Part shown: positions 35,542 through 45,700 of the stretch, in pieces
How positions within the stretch are numbered: position 1 is the first letter of the stretch
Layout: each line of letters opens with the position of its first letter
Assembly: GCA_965247565.1 (NCBI GenBank)
Contig: CBDFHF010000003.1
Location: 434,001 to 498,000 of the forward strand
DNA length: 64,000 nt
Direction of reading: 5' to 3'
From: CBDFHF01 sp965247565
GTDB lineage: Bacteria; Pseudomonadota; Gammaproteobacteria; Methylococcales; Methylomonadaceae
Translations under genes and position numbers: made by a program
Notes under the pieces: generated by a model
Database searches by the model: none
Told to the model about the DNA's origin: nothing
Seen by the model: the letters and a program-made list of their open reading frames with translations, nothing else

Positions 35542-37626
35542 GTGCGCAACACCTTTTTTACATCAACAGCTTTAATTTTTGTTGTTGCTTTGATTTTAGC
35601 ACCCCATCTGGCTTGTGCAGGTGACCATCAGCATGGCCAGCCCCAAAAAACCCTTATCAAAGAGCAGCCTCATGCGATTTACCATGTGATACAAAATAAA
35701 AATCTGGAAGACGCGTTGAAGCAAATTGCCAATCGCTCAGGAATAGCCTTTAACATTTATCCAGAATTAAAGGCAGATATCATTAACTGCAAGTTGGCTG
35801 GGAATGATTGGAGTGAAGTGTTAACTGAGCTGTTAAAAAACTATAACTACAGTAGTGTTTCTGCTGACGGCATAATTAAGAAGGTTATTGTTTCGGGACG
35901 CAATGGTCCAGGTGTCGCCACAAACTCGGTTAATTCTCAATCAACCGAAGCCTCATTAACTGTCGAGCCAGACGATAGAATAGATTTGCCTGAGCGATAT
36001 AAATCGTTTCATTCCGGCTCGGTCATGGGTATTAATTTACCGATGGCTGCGCTACATAAAGTTGTACTGGGTGGAAAAATTACCTTAGAACTGCCTATCG
36101 GTCACTATGAGGTTAGACACGATAATTTAGTAAAGCATGAAGATGGTAGTTCTACCTGGATGGGCTACCTGGAGAACGAAGGTCAAGGCTATCGGGTTTA
36201 TTTGTCCGAGGGAGAAACCGGGATAATGGGCAATATCACTACACCAGATGGAAATTACGCGATTGATTCAATTGATAATCGATTTGTGTTAGTTGACATT
36301 AACCGGTCAGGTTTACAAGAAGGTAGTTTTGAGGGGGATTTGGTCGCAGCGCTGGCCGATACACAAGTGGCGGAAAATCAGGAAAATTTATCGCCTGCGT
36401 TAACGCACCTTAAACAACAGATTGACCAAGCTAGAATGGTTCTGGAAACAGCTCAAAAACAATTAGCTGCTTCAGAAAAGCCTTACGTGCAGGCGAAAGA
36501 CACTGTGCGTAGTAATCAAGTAGTGATTGACCGCTTAAAAACAACGATTGAAGTAGACATAGACGCACTAGTTATTGCCAAAGCCGCAAAACAAAAACAG
36601 GCGATTGCTCGCTTAAAGACCACGATAAAATCAGAAACGGCCCGTTTAAAAAAACTCATTGCAGTTAACAAAACCGCCAAAAAAAAGGTCAAAAAAATAA
36701 GCAAAGCTTATTCAATAGCATCCCATGCACGAGCTGTCAGAGAGGCGCAACAGAAGCTTGATTTGGCTCAGTCCGCGTTTGATAAACAGCTAGAAATAGA
36801 AAAATCCGGTGCCAAATCCTCGTCTTCATTGGTCGTTACAGCAATACCGGTAGATAAAACTCAATCGGCTGATACTGTGATTGACTTGATGGTGTTGTAT
36901 TCAACTGAATCACAAACGGCTGATTACGCAAAACAACGCATTGGCTATTTGACCGACATAACGAATCAGTCTTACAAAGATTCCGGGGTTAATTTGTCTG
37001 TTCGTCTAGTGCATACTCGCTCTGTCGGTGCGGTATCTGATGGCGGGCAGACAAACTCCAAAATTAAAGACATTGATGAAGCACTGGGCAATGATAAAGC
37101 ATTATCAATATTGGCAAACGATAAAAATGTTAAGGCTTTGAGGCAGCAGTACGGTGCTGATCTGGTGATGCTTTTTAAACCTTACTATGCGGCAACCGCG
37201 GGTAGTTGCGGGGTTGCTTACGTGATGACGACGTCAGGTACCTCAAACAATGGTTACTCGGTAGTTAATGAGGGTTATTCAAAGGATTCGGTAAAAACGA
37301 CTTACTGCAGTACGCTAACATTTCCTCATGAAATTGGTCACAACTTAGGTAATGTACATGACCGTGAATATAGTTCTTTTCCCGGTGCCTACTCTTACTC
37401 TTATGCCTGGGGGATAGATAAAAAATTTGGCACCATCATGAGTTACAAGGGGCCTAGATTGGCGCTCTACTCTACACCAAACTTGCCAACGCAATGTGCT
37501 GGTGGGCCTTGCGGATTTGCTGAGGACGATAGTCTGTCATCAGATCAAGTGCGATCTATGAGTTTGATAGCACCTAAGACTGCCAGTTTTTATCCAGCTA
37601 CGATGAATACAGCGGATATTCAATAA
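35542..37626 (+). CDS. Secreted metzincin-like zinc metalloprotease with STN-like domain
   Basis: 694 residues from a GTG start (GAGG upstream). Signal peptide of about 26 residues ends LACA. Residues about 45-112 (IYHVIQNKNLEDALKQIANRSGIAFNIYPEL...) resemble the STN domain of secretins and TonB receptors. Residues 115-275 are beta-rich, and 285-430 are a long Lys/Ala-rich coiled coil. The C-terminal protease domain has HEIGHNLGNVHD (zinc His596, His600, His606; Glu597) and a Met-turn, GTIMSYKG, as in M12/M72-type reprolysin-like peptidases. It also resembles secreted peptidyl-Asp metalloendopeptidases. Substrate and final location are unknown. Confidence 0.85.
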   Translation: MRNTFFTSTALIFVVALILAPHLACAGDHQHGQPQKTLIKEQPHAIYHVIQNKNLEDALKQIANRSGIAFNIYPELKADIINCKLAGNDWSEVLTELLKNYNYSSVSADGIIKKVIVSGRNGPGVATNSVNSQSTEASLTVEPDDRIDLPERYKSFHSGSVMGINLPMAALHKVVLGGKITLELPIGHYEVRHDNLVKHEDGSSTWMGYLENEGQGYRVYLSEGETGIMGNITTPDGNYAIDSIDNRFVLVDINRSGLQEGSFEGDLVAALADTQVAENQENLSPALTHLKQQIDQARMVLETAQKQLAASEKPYVQAKDTVRSNQVVIDRLKTTIEVDIDALVIAKAAKQKQAIARLKTTIKSETARLKKLIAVNKTAKKKVKKISKAYSIASHARAVREAQQKLDLAQSAFDKQLEIEKSGAKSSSSLVVTAIPVDKTQSADTVIDLMVLYSTESQTADYAKQRIGYLTDITNQSYKDSGVNLSVRLVHTRSVGAVSDGGQTNSKIKDIDEALGNDKALSILANDKNVKALRQQYGADLVMLFKPYYAATAGSCGVAYVMTTSGTSNNGYSVVNEGYSKDSVKTTYCSTLTFPHEIGHNLGNVHDREYSSFPGAYSYSYAWGIDKKFGTIMSYKGPRLALYSTPNLPTQCAGGPCGFAEDDSLSSDQVRSMSLIAPKTASFYPATMNTADIQ

Positions 37627-37744
37627 ATAGGCTAAAAATCAAAGCTGTGTGGACGGTAGGTTTAAAAACCCAGAATTCTTAATCGGATGCTGTTAAATGA
37701 ATGCCAAGAGACAGTTAAATTGGCAGCAAGTCGCTGTTCAAGAT

Positions 37745-38629
37745 CTAACGACTGGGCGGCATTTTTTCTCTGAGTTTTAGAAAACGCTGGTAACGGGACT
37801 GAGATATGTCACCGACTTCTGTGGCAGCACGCACTGCACAGCCTTTGTCTTGCCCGTGTTTGCAATCATTAAACTGACAGCCATTTAGATATACTTGAAA
37901 CTCTCTATAGCCGTAAGCTAATTGCTGCTCAGAAAGTTCAGCTAAGCCAAAAATGGCAACACCTGGACTGTCAATTAAATCACCGCCGTCATGCAAATGA
38001 TACAAAGTAGCGGCTGTGGTGGTGTGGCGGCCATGTTTAGTGGTGGCGGAAATGGTGTTGGTTCTCAGGACTTTATCAGGGATAAGCGCGTTGGTTAAAG
38101 AGGATTTTCCTACGCCGGATTGTCCGGTAAATATACTGACTTGATCTTTAAGTGCCAATTTTAGCTCATCTAAACCGGATGCAGTGGTGGCGCTGACTCG
38201 GTACACCGGGTAGCCCAAATATTGATAAGTCGCCAGTTCTTTTTCGATTTCTGCCGAGAGTGGAAGATCGGTTTTGTTTAAGACTAATGCAGCGGCGATA
38301 TTTCTGTTTTCGCAAATGGCCAGATATTGGTCCATCAATAGAAAGTCACAGGCCGGTTCCACGGCAAAAACCACAAACACTTTGTCAAGGTTAGCTGCAA
38401 CCGGCCTCGCTTTGCTGTTTCTGGAGGGCCGCAACAATACGGAGCGTCTGGGTAGAATCTCTTCTATGCGGCCTTGATCGGGGGCGGATTGTGTCCACAA
38501 CACGTTGTCGCCGACTGCGACGGTGTCCAGTCGGCGCAGGGTTTGGCACAATACAATTTTGTCTAGATATTCAACCGCTATGCCTTGGCCTAGATGTGCA
38601 ATCACTAGACCTTCGCGTAATGCGGTCAT
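37745..38629 (-). CDS. rsgA: Ribosome small-subunit GTPase RsgA
   Basis: Circularly permuted GTPase that helps 30S maturation. 294 residues: OB-fold N-terminus, G4 NKTD (LVLNKTDLPL), then G1 FTGQSGVGKSSLTNAL and G3 DSPGV, in permuted order. The C-terminal zinc finger is in FNDCKHGQDKGCAV. It overlaps the upstream M48 protease gene by 4 nt, so the two are translationally coupled. It is near orn, as in E. coli. Confidence 0.95.
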   Translation of the reverse strand: MTALREGLVIAHLGQGIAVEYLDKIVLCQTLRRLDTVAVGDNVLWTQSAPDQGRIEEILPRRSVLLRPSRNSKARPVAANLDKVFVVFAVEPACDFLLMDQYLAICENRNIAAALVLNKTDLPLSAEIEKELATYQYLGYPVYRVSATTASGLDELKLALKDQVSIFTGQSGVGKSSLTNALIPDKVLRTNTISATTKHGRHTTTAATLYHLHDGGDLIDSPGVAIFGLAELSEQQLAYGYREFQVYLNGCQFNDCKHGQDKGCAVRAATEVGDISQSRYQRFLKLREKMPPSR

Positions 38630-39876
38630 CCGGCTTGGGATTCTAAATGAGCAATGCGGATAGCAGCTGGTGGGTGACTGTAATGAAAGGCAGAATAAAG
38701 CGGATCAGGCGTTAAAGTACTGGCATTTTCTTCATAAAGTTTAACCAAGCCGCTGATTAACTTGGATGCTTGAGAATGTTTTGAAGCAAAGGAGTCAGCT
38801 TCAAATTCAAATTTGCGTTGGAAATATGCGCTAATTGGTTGCATAAACAAAGTAAAAACCGGCGATACCAGCATGAACAGCAACAGAGCTGTTGCGTTGG
38901 AGGCTTGACTAACTTCAATGCCTAGCCCGGTGTAAAACCATTGCTGGTTAATTAGCCAGCCCAAAATTGCCAGACTGATTAAACTCATCACGGCAGTGGC
39001 TATTAACATTTTAACCACATGCTTGCATTTAAAGTGGCCAAGCTCATGAGCTAGTACAGCCTCTAATTCCTCTTCATCCAGAGAATTGACCAAATTATCA
39101 TAAAAAACGATGCGCTTATTGTTACCGAGTCCGGTGAAATAGGCGTTTCCGTGTCCGGAGCGCTTGGATCCATCCATAATAAAGATGCCTTGACTATTAA
39201 AACCACAACGACCCAATAAACCTTGAATCCGCTGTTTTAATGAGCCATCTTCCATGGGCGTAAATTTATTGAAAAGTGGAGCAATAACGGTAGGGAATAA
39301 CCAGCTCATCAGCAATGAAAAACTCATTAAAATAGCCCAGGCCCATAACCACCAGAGTGAGCCAACACTATCCATAACCCATAAAATTAAAACTAATAGA
39401 GGCAATCCGATCGCCGCGCTTAAAGCCAATTGCAACAAGTGGTCTTTGACGAATTGCTGAACGGAGCTTTTGTTAAACCCGTATTTTTCTTCAATAACAA
39501 AGGTTTGGTAAAGACTAGTAGGAATATCAACAATGCCCATAATGATGAAAATAGTCGCAGATGCCGCTACCCCGGCCATTAGAGGAGATGCTAATGACGA
39601 AGTCCATAGTTTAAAGACGTAGTTCATAGCGCCGCCAAGAGTCAGCAACAATAAAAATGCTAGACCAATAACGCTGTCAATATTGCCCAGCTTGCCTTTG
39701 TCAATCGTATAATCGGCAGCTTTTTGGTGTGCTGCCAAAGATACGCTACTTTTAAAGGCATCAGGAACCTCTGATCGATGTGCGACAACGTAATCGGCTT
39801 GGCGTTTGGCGAGCCAGAATTGCACGGAATAAGAAATAGTTAAAGCGACCAAAAAGATAATAGTAAAGCTGTTCAT
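38626..39876 (-). CDS. M48 Ste24-type membrane metalloprotease
   Basis: 416 residues, multi-pass inner-membrane protease of the CAAX prenyl protease 1 (Ste24) branch of M48. About six or seven hydrophobic helices, zinc site HELGHFKCKH (residue about 277 on), third ligand in FEFEADSFA. The N-terminal EEKYGFNKSS motif is typical of Ste24 homologues. It probably degrades or clips membrane proteins; bacteria lack CAAX substrates. First gene of a two-gene operon with rsgA, divergent from orn. Confidence 0.92.
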   Translation of the reverse strand: MNSFTIIFLVALTISYSVQFWLAKRQADYVVAHRSEVPDAFKSSVSLAAHQKAADYTIDKGKLGNIDSVIGLAFLLLLTLGGAMNYVFKLWTSSLASPLMAGVAASATIFIIMGIVDIPTSLYQTFVIEEKYGFNKSSVQQFVKDHLLQLALSAAIGLPLLVLILWVMDSVGSLWWLWAWAILMSFSLLMSWLFPTVIAPLFNKFTPMEDGSLKQRIQGLLGRCGFNSQGIFIMDGSKRSGHGNAYFTGLGNNKRIVFYDNLVNSLDEEELEAVLAHELGHFKCKHVVKMLIATAVMSLISLAILGWLINQQWFYTGLGIEVSQASNATALLLFMLVSPVFTLFMQPISAYFQRKFEFEADSFASKHSQASKLISGLVKLYEENASTLTPDPLYSAFHYSHPPAAIRIAHLESQAG

Positions 39877-39965
39877 AGGGTAAAATTGACGAGTCCAAGT
39901 ATTAGGTAGTGAGTTTACCCGATGCTACACTAAGCACAACTTTTTTAACATAACGGAATCACGCT

Positions 39966-40511
39966 ATGGCTCAGGATGCTCAACATCTCATCTGGGTTGA
40001 TCTGGAAATGACCGGTCTAAACCCCGATACCGATTTGATTATTGAAATTGCCACCATCGTCACCGATAAAAACTTAACAATTCTTGCTCAAGGTCCAGTA
40101 TTAGCTGTTCATCAGTTGGATGAGGCGTTGGCTGCTATGGATGAATGGAATCAAAACCATCATGGTCAATCCGGCCTAATTGATCGAGTTAGAGCTTCTC
40201 TGATTGACGATAAAGAGGCCGAACGCCTGACACTGGAGTTTTTAAAGCAATGGTTGCCTGAAAAAGCTTCGCCAATTTGCGGCAACAGCATTTGTCAGGA
40301 TCGGCGATTTTTATATCGGTACATGCCTAGATTGGAAGCTTATTTTCATTACCGGAATATTGATGTTTCAACACTTAAAGAGTTGGCCGGTCGCTGGGCT
40401 CCGGCGGTAAGAGACGGCTTCAAGAAAAAGGCAACTCATCAAGCCTTAGACGATATCCTTGAATCCATAGAAGAGTTACGCTACTACCGGGAACATTTCA
40501 TTAAAACATGA
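39966..40511 (+). CDS. orn: Oligoribonuclease
   Basis: 3'-5' exoribonuclease that finishes RNA decay by degrading di- and short oligoribonucleotides, including pGpG. 181 residues. DEDD motifs: WVDLEMTGLNPDTDLIIEIATIVTD (first Asp/Glu), GNSICQDRRFLYRYMPRLE and THQALDDILESIEELRYYREHF. Its stop overlaps the start of the crcB-like gene (ATGA). Confidence 0.97.
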   Translation: MAQDAQHLIWVDLEMTGLNPDTDLIIEIATIVTDKNLTILAQGPVLAVHQLDEALAAMDEWNQNHHGQSGLIDRVRASLIDDKEAERLTLEFLKQWLPEKASPICGNSICQDRRFLYRYMPRLEAYFHYRNIDVSTLKELAGRWAPAVRDGFKKKATHQALDDILESIEELRYYREHFIKT

Positions 40512-41215
40512 ATCAGCTGTTTGCTATAGCGTTAGGTGGAGCCTGCGGCGCGGTGTTGCGGTTTTTAGTATCATCAGGCATCTATCAATGGTTGGGTCGC
40601 GGTTTTCCTTATGGCACTTTAACCGTTAACATCATTGGCTCATTCTTATTAGGGTTGTTGACAGAAGCTTTAATATTACAACGCATAGGCATTGCTTTTG
40701 AGTACCGATCCGCCATTTTGGTGGGCTTTATCGGCGCATTCACCACGTTTTCTACGTTTTCTTTGGAAACCTTGTATTTGCTGGAGCATGGTAGCTTGAC
40801 CAAGGCTGGGCTGAACGTCTCTATCAGTATAGTTGCCTGCCTGTTGGCTGTTTGGATAGGTTTGTATGTGGGGCGTTATTTGTTTCTGTATTCCGGACAG
40901 GGCATTCAGTGGACTGGCGGCGCTATCCCTTACGGACTATTGATTGTAAATGTGATCGGAGCATTTTTAATTGGTTTGTTGTTAACAATTTTGTTGCAAA
41001 AAGTCGCCCTATCCATGGAGCATCGTGCGGCTTTGTTAATAATATTAATTGGCTCATATTTGACGCTCTCCGGATTATATTTGGCTTTCTACCAAATCGA
41101 GCATGGCCATGCTTTTGAAACGGATCTCAATATGATGTTGGCGGTTTTTGTCGGCAATGGCTTGTTGTGCATGGCGGTCATGTGGCTGGGCTTGCTGATT
41201 GGTAGGCAAGTTTAG
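40508..41215 (+). CDS. crcB: Fused two-domain CrcB/Fluc fluoride channel-like protein
   Basis: Fluoride exporters of this family are normally four-helix proteins of about 125 residues that work as antiparallel dimers. Here one 235-residue chain holds two units. Residues 1-127 are a complete CrcB with PYGTLTVNIIGSFLLGL (Asn41) and the Phe-box GAFTTFSTFSLE (Phe81, Phe84). Residues 135-235 repeat it from the second helix (PYGLLIVNVIGAFLIGL, Asn148), but the Phe-box has become GSYLTLSGLYLA (Leu187, Leu190). The missing first helix of the repeat leaves seven helices, which would invert the second unit relative to the first. Coupled to orn by an ATGA overlap; a terminator follows. Confidence 0.88.
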   Translation: MNQLFAIALGGACGAVLRFLVSSGIYQWLGRGFPYGTLTVNIIGSFLLGLLTEALILQRIGIAFEYRSAILVGFIGAFTTFSTFSLETLYLLEHGSLTKAGLNVSISIVACLLAVWIGLYVGRYLFLYSGQGIQWTGGAIPYGLLIVNVIGAFLIGLLLTILLQKVALSMEHRAALLIILIGSYLTLSGLYLAFYQIEHGHAFETDLNMMLAVFVGNGLLCMAVMWLGLLIGRQV

Positions 41216-41236
41216 AAGATAAGTTAGTTTTTTAAT

Positions 41237-41260
41237 CATTCCACTTGGAATGAGTTTTTT
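41237..41260 (+). terminator. Rho-independent terminator after orn-crcB
   Basis: Stem CATTCCA/TGGAATG with a 2-nt loop (41237-41252), followed by AGTTTTTTATTTT. It ends the orn-crcB transcript just before serS. Confidence 0.8.
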
Positions 41261-41285
41261 ATTTTACAAGCATTATTAGGTTGTC

Positions 41286-42575
41286 ATGTTAGATCCCCAT
41301 TTATTCAGAAATAATCTTGATTTCGTTAAGCAACAGTTAGCTAAACGCTCATTTGATTTCAACGCCGACGCTTATTTATCTCTAGAAGCTAAGAGAAAAG
41401 CGGTGCAGGTTAAAACTCAAGAATTACAAAACGAACGAAATAGCCGGTCAAAATCCATCGGTCAGGCTAAGGCTAAAGGCGAAGATTTACAGCCATTACT
41501 TGATCAAGTCCAACATTTGGGTGATGAGCTAAAAGCGGCAGAAACCGAATTAACCAGCATTCAAAACGAGTTGACGGTATTAATGGAAGGCATTCCGAAT
41601 ATTTTGGATGTGTCCGTTCCCGAAGGGATAAGCGAAGACAGCAATGTTGAAATAAGTCGCTGGGGTGAGCCGCCAGTGTTTGATTTTACTGCCAAGGATC
41701 ACGTCGACCTGGGCACGTTAAATAAAGGTGTCGACTTTGAATTAGGTGTAAAAATCGCTGGCGCACGATTCGTGGTCTTGAACGGGCAAATCGCTAAACT
41801 ACAGCGCGCAATTATTCAGCTAATGCTGGATACGCACACAACTGCACACGGTTACAGTGAAACCTATGTGCCTTTTTTGGTGAACGCTGATAGCTTACGT
41901 GGCACCGGCCAGTTGCCGAAATTTGAAGCAGATTTATTTAAAGCCAGCGAAGATCCGGCTTTATATTTAATACCCACTGCTGAAGTGCCGGTGACCAACA
42001 TCGTCCGTGACGTCATTATCGATGCCAAGAACTTGCCGCTTAAATTCGTCTGCCATAGCCCTTGTTTTCGTAGTGAAGCCGGTGCTTACGGCCGCGATGT
42101 GCGGGGCATGATCAGACAACACCAATTTGAAAAAGTGGAGATTGTGCAAATCACCAAGCCTGAAGAATCTGCCAGGGCGCACGAAGAGCTGACCGGTCAT
42201 GCTGAAACTATTTTGCAAAAATTGAATTTACCTTACCGAAAAATGTTGCTTTGCGCGGGTGACACCGGCTTCTCTTCCGCTAAAACCTATGATTTAGAAG
42301 TTTGGTTACCGGGTCAAGCTGCTTATCGGGAAATATCTTCTTGCAGTAATTTTAAAGATTTTCAGGCGCGACGCCTGCAAGCCAGATGGCGCAACCCGGA
42401 AACCGGTAAGCCTGAGCTGGTGCATACTTTAAATGGCTCGGGATTGGCGGCAGGTCGAACGCTTATTGCCGTCATGGAAAACTACCAGGATGCTACTGGT
42501 AATATTCGTATTCCTGAAGCATTAATTCCTTACATGGGCGGTATGCGAGTGATTGAGACTAGCAATAATAAATAA
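41286..42575 (+). CDS. serS: Seryl-tRNA synthetase
   Basis: Class II aminoacyl-tRNA synthetase of 429 residues. The N-terminal long coiled-coil arm (about residues 25-105) binds the tRNA variable arm. Motif 2 is FRSEAGAYGRDVRGMIRQHQFEKVEI and motif 3 is NGSGLAAGRTLIAVMENYQ. Start MLDPHLFRNN is the family standard. Single gene between two terminators. Confidence 0.97.
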   Translation: MLDPHLFRNNLDFVKQQLAKRSFDFNADAYLSLEAKRKAVQVKTQELQNERNSRSKSIGQAKAKGEDLQPLLDQVQHLGDELKAAETELTSIQNELTVLMEGIPNILDVSVPEGISEDSNVEISRWGEPPVFDFTAKDHVDLGTLNKGVDFELGVKIAGARFVVLNGQIAKLQRAIIQLMLDTHTTAHGYSETYVPFLVNADSLRGTGQLPKFEADLFKASEDPALYLIPTAEVPVTNIVRDVIIDAKNLPLKFVCHSPCFRSEAGAYGRDVRGMIRQHQFEKVEIVQITKPEESARAHEELTGHAETILQKLNLPYRKMLLCAGDTGFSSAKTYDLEVWLPGQAAYREISSCSNFKDFQARRLQARWRNPETGKPELVHTLNGSGLAAGRTLIAVMENYQDATGNIRIPEALIPYMGGMRVIETSNNK

Positions 42576-42692
42576 CTTGCTGAGCCTATTTTGGTGCACC
42601 TCAGCCATTGTAAGACCGACCTCAACAACCTAGTCTAAAAGGCATGGATAGTTTTTTTATCGCTACGTTTTTAGTCTAACAAACAAAAACAA

Positions 42693-42715
42693 CAGGGGCG
42701 CATTAAGCGCCCCTG
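42693..42715. terminator. Strong hairpin between serS and the cytochrome gene
   Basis: Perfect 9-bp GC-rich arms CAGGGGCGC and GCGCCCCTG around ATTAA, in the convergent gap. On the minus strand it is followed by a T-rich tract (GTTGTTTTTGTTTG), so it fits best as the terminator of the cytochrome gene; it may act in both directions. Confidence 0.75.
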
Positions 42716-42742
42716 CAGATTATTAATTATCGGTTCAATTGA

Positions 42743-45700
42743 TTACATCGACGACCCCGTTTCATTGGTATTGCCAACAGTACTCGTGTCACTGGATTCG
42801 ACCGCAGTTTTAGTAGGCGTATCCCTTGCAGTTTTCTCGCTGAGTTTCGGCGAGCCGATAAAGCTTTTATCAAGGGTATGACAAAGTTTACAGCTGATTT
42901 GCGTACCAGCGGCGACTTTCACAGTTTTCGATTTATTGTTTACAACCACTTTAAACACTCTATCTACTGGCGTTTTTGATAAACGGGTTCCTAAATGATC
43001 TTCACCATGACAAGCTGCGCACTGGTCTGCATTATTTTTGTCGGACTTGGTGGCGTAATTGTTATGCCAACCGCCATTAGTGCCATCACCCGCTTTTTGG
43101 TACCAGTAAGGATCGTTGATAGGGTGCGTATTGTGCGGTCCACCCAGAATGTAAGGCTTAGGGTCGCCGCTGTAAAGTGTGCTGCCGTCCAGATCGGTCT
43201 CATTTTTGAAAGCATCCGATGAATGGCAAACATTGCATTCCAATATAGTACCGGTATGCCCCTGCAGCTGCAACGCCGCCACATTGTCGTTGGCTTTGGG
43301 ATCCCGGTTAGGCCAAATGGCATGCGCCGCACCGTGGCAGGCCGCACAGGCGACGTTGCCGTGGGTGTCCTTGCCTTCACGGAACAAAGCAACGTCAATT
43401 TTTACTGGTTCGCTAAAAGTCGGATATTTTTGCTCGGCATAGTTATATGGCCCATAGGCAGTCATAGAAATTTCTTTTACCACTCTGGGCATAACCGCAA
43501 ATCGTGATTGATCTGGATCGGTTAAATTTGGCTTAGAGCTCATTTGAGCCTGTTGTAGCGGATCAAAAGCAGTTTTCAATACCGGAACTTTGCCTTTGCC
43601 TGTATGGCAAGCACCACAATCGGGTTGGTCATACCAAGGGATACGGAACAAATCATGCTTTTCGCCGCTGGTGTCGGTGGCACTGGCGGGATCTTTTACT
43701 CCGGGACGTCCGTCGGTTTTGGTAAACGCACCGCCCATGGCCAACATGTCGCCATGACAGTCATAACAACTGATACCCGCTGTGTACATGCGGTCACGGT
43801 AATGTTGCTCGCGTTTTCCACCGTGACACTTTAGACAGTTTTCTTCCATCGGCAACTGCTTACCACTGGCATCGAAAATGGGGAAAAGTGTGTCAGGATT
43901 CAGGTTTGCGTTGGCTGCGCGTTTCTTGTCGCCGGCACGCCAGTCGAAACGTCTATACATGCCTTTTTCGTCACGCTGAATGCCATCTTTAGCAGAATTA
44001 AACATTAACTCACCGTGAAAACGGTGCATCGAAACTGAATAATCCGGTAAAAAAGCCGCATCGTTGATGTTGTTGCGCGCGCCGTGATCCGCCCAGGCGA
44101 GACCAAAGTTATCCGACTGATTTATTTCATTGTGGCAGTACATACAGTTCATGGGACGGTCACCAATGACCTTACCTGTGGGCGTGCTGATAGCCCCGTA
44201 TTGCATAAATCCCAGCAAATAAAAGCCATCGTAAAATTCGTGTAAGCCATTGGCGTTCATCGACGCTACATATTCTTCGTCGAATAAATTGCCAGGTATG
44301 CCGCCAATATCGGCAACGCTGAAAAACCGGGGTTTTTCCTCACAGACCGGATACGCTGCCCGCTTAAGAACCGCACGGCGCAGATCGGAGTTCGCGCCAT
44401 ATGCGCTGGCTCGGCAAGCCGCTTTAGTTTGGGGCGGATTCTCAGGCGCCGCAATACCGCCCTTGGCATGGCATTCGCGACAATGGAAATCGCGGCCGGA
44501 TGACAACACGCCATCGGTTTTGGCGACCGTGTTGCCGCTTTTATCGACCGCTTCCACTCTCAGCAGATTGTAGATATTGTCGCGTCCCTGGTCGTCGACG
44601 CCTGTGATGGGGATCTGGTTGGCCTTCCACCAGTCGTCCGTGCCGTCTTCGAATTTTGACGTATAAGGATTCCAAACTTTAGGATTAAAGCCCGAGAAGT
44701 CTTGTGCTTCGTTCACCTCATACGGTTTTGTCTTGCCAGGCATATAACGGCCGTGATCGGTGTTATTAGGGTCATTGACCATAGTACGCACACCGTTTTC
44801 CAAATAGGCTTTTACCGCACCTTCGTCAAACTCCGGTGCCACACCACGCTGGGAAATAGTTTTTGTGGGGTCGGCAGGATCCGGTATAGAAATTGTGTAG
44901 TACTTGTCCATGATCCAAGGGGTATTGCGATAAGCGGCTGTGTCTACGTCATAAGTGACAGGGTTGCCGCTTGCATCTTTCAAACCGTCGATGATGGTAA
45001 TGGCCGCCGTTCCTGGTGAGCGTTCACGATTGATAGCAATGTTCCAAATATCGGTTTTCTGAATGTCTGCTGAAAATAAATCGTTAGCATCAGTTACTGG
45101 GTAGTTACGACTGGTTGAGTTGATTGACCGCGGACCCACTGGATCCCAAGGGTTTGATGCTGCGGAATAGCGCATAGTCAAGTCGCTGCTGCCCAGAGAA
45201 ATCGGCTTTAACCCCTTTTTAAATGCGTAGGCATTCATTGAGGTAACCAGAGGATTCCACGCCATGTAACCGTTGCGAACAGACTTCATGTCACCGTCGT
45301 TACTCATACTCCATTGCTCAAATGGCAGCACCACCACATCATCAGTTTTCCCTTCCAATTCACTACCACGTGGCACTGCTGTCTTCACCGCGCTTTCAGC
45401 CATATTTTTAACTGAATCCAGCACTGCCGGTGGTTCGCCTATTTTCACCTTCAGACTGGCTTCACAGCGACGCCCTTTGGTATCAGTGGCAATAAAGCGA
45501 GCTTGGTAATAGCTATCGTCGCGCACAAAGGTAACTGTGGCATTTTGAGATTTTGTATGAGCGTCGCGGTACCAATGGTTCTGACCTAATTCTAGCGGTT
45601 CACCCACAGCGCCGCCGGAAAAGTCCCATTCGTAAGTGAAAGATTTTACTGATTTATCGGATGAGGTCGCTTTGCCGGTAAACGACATCGCGATACCGGT

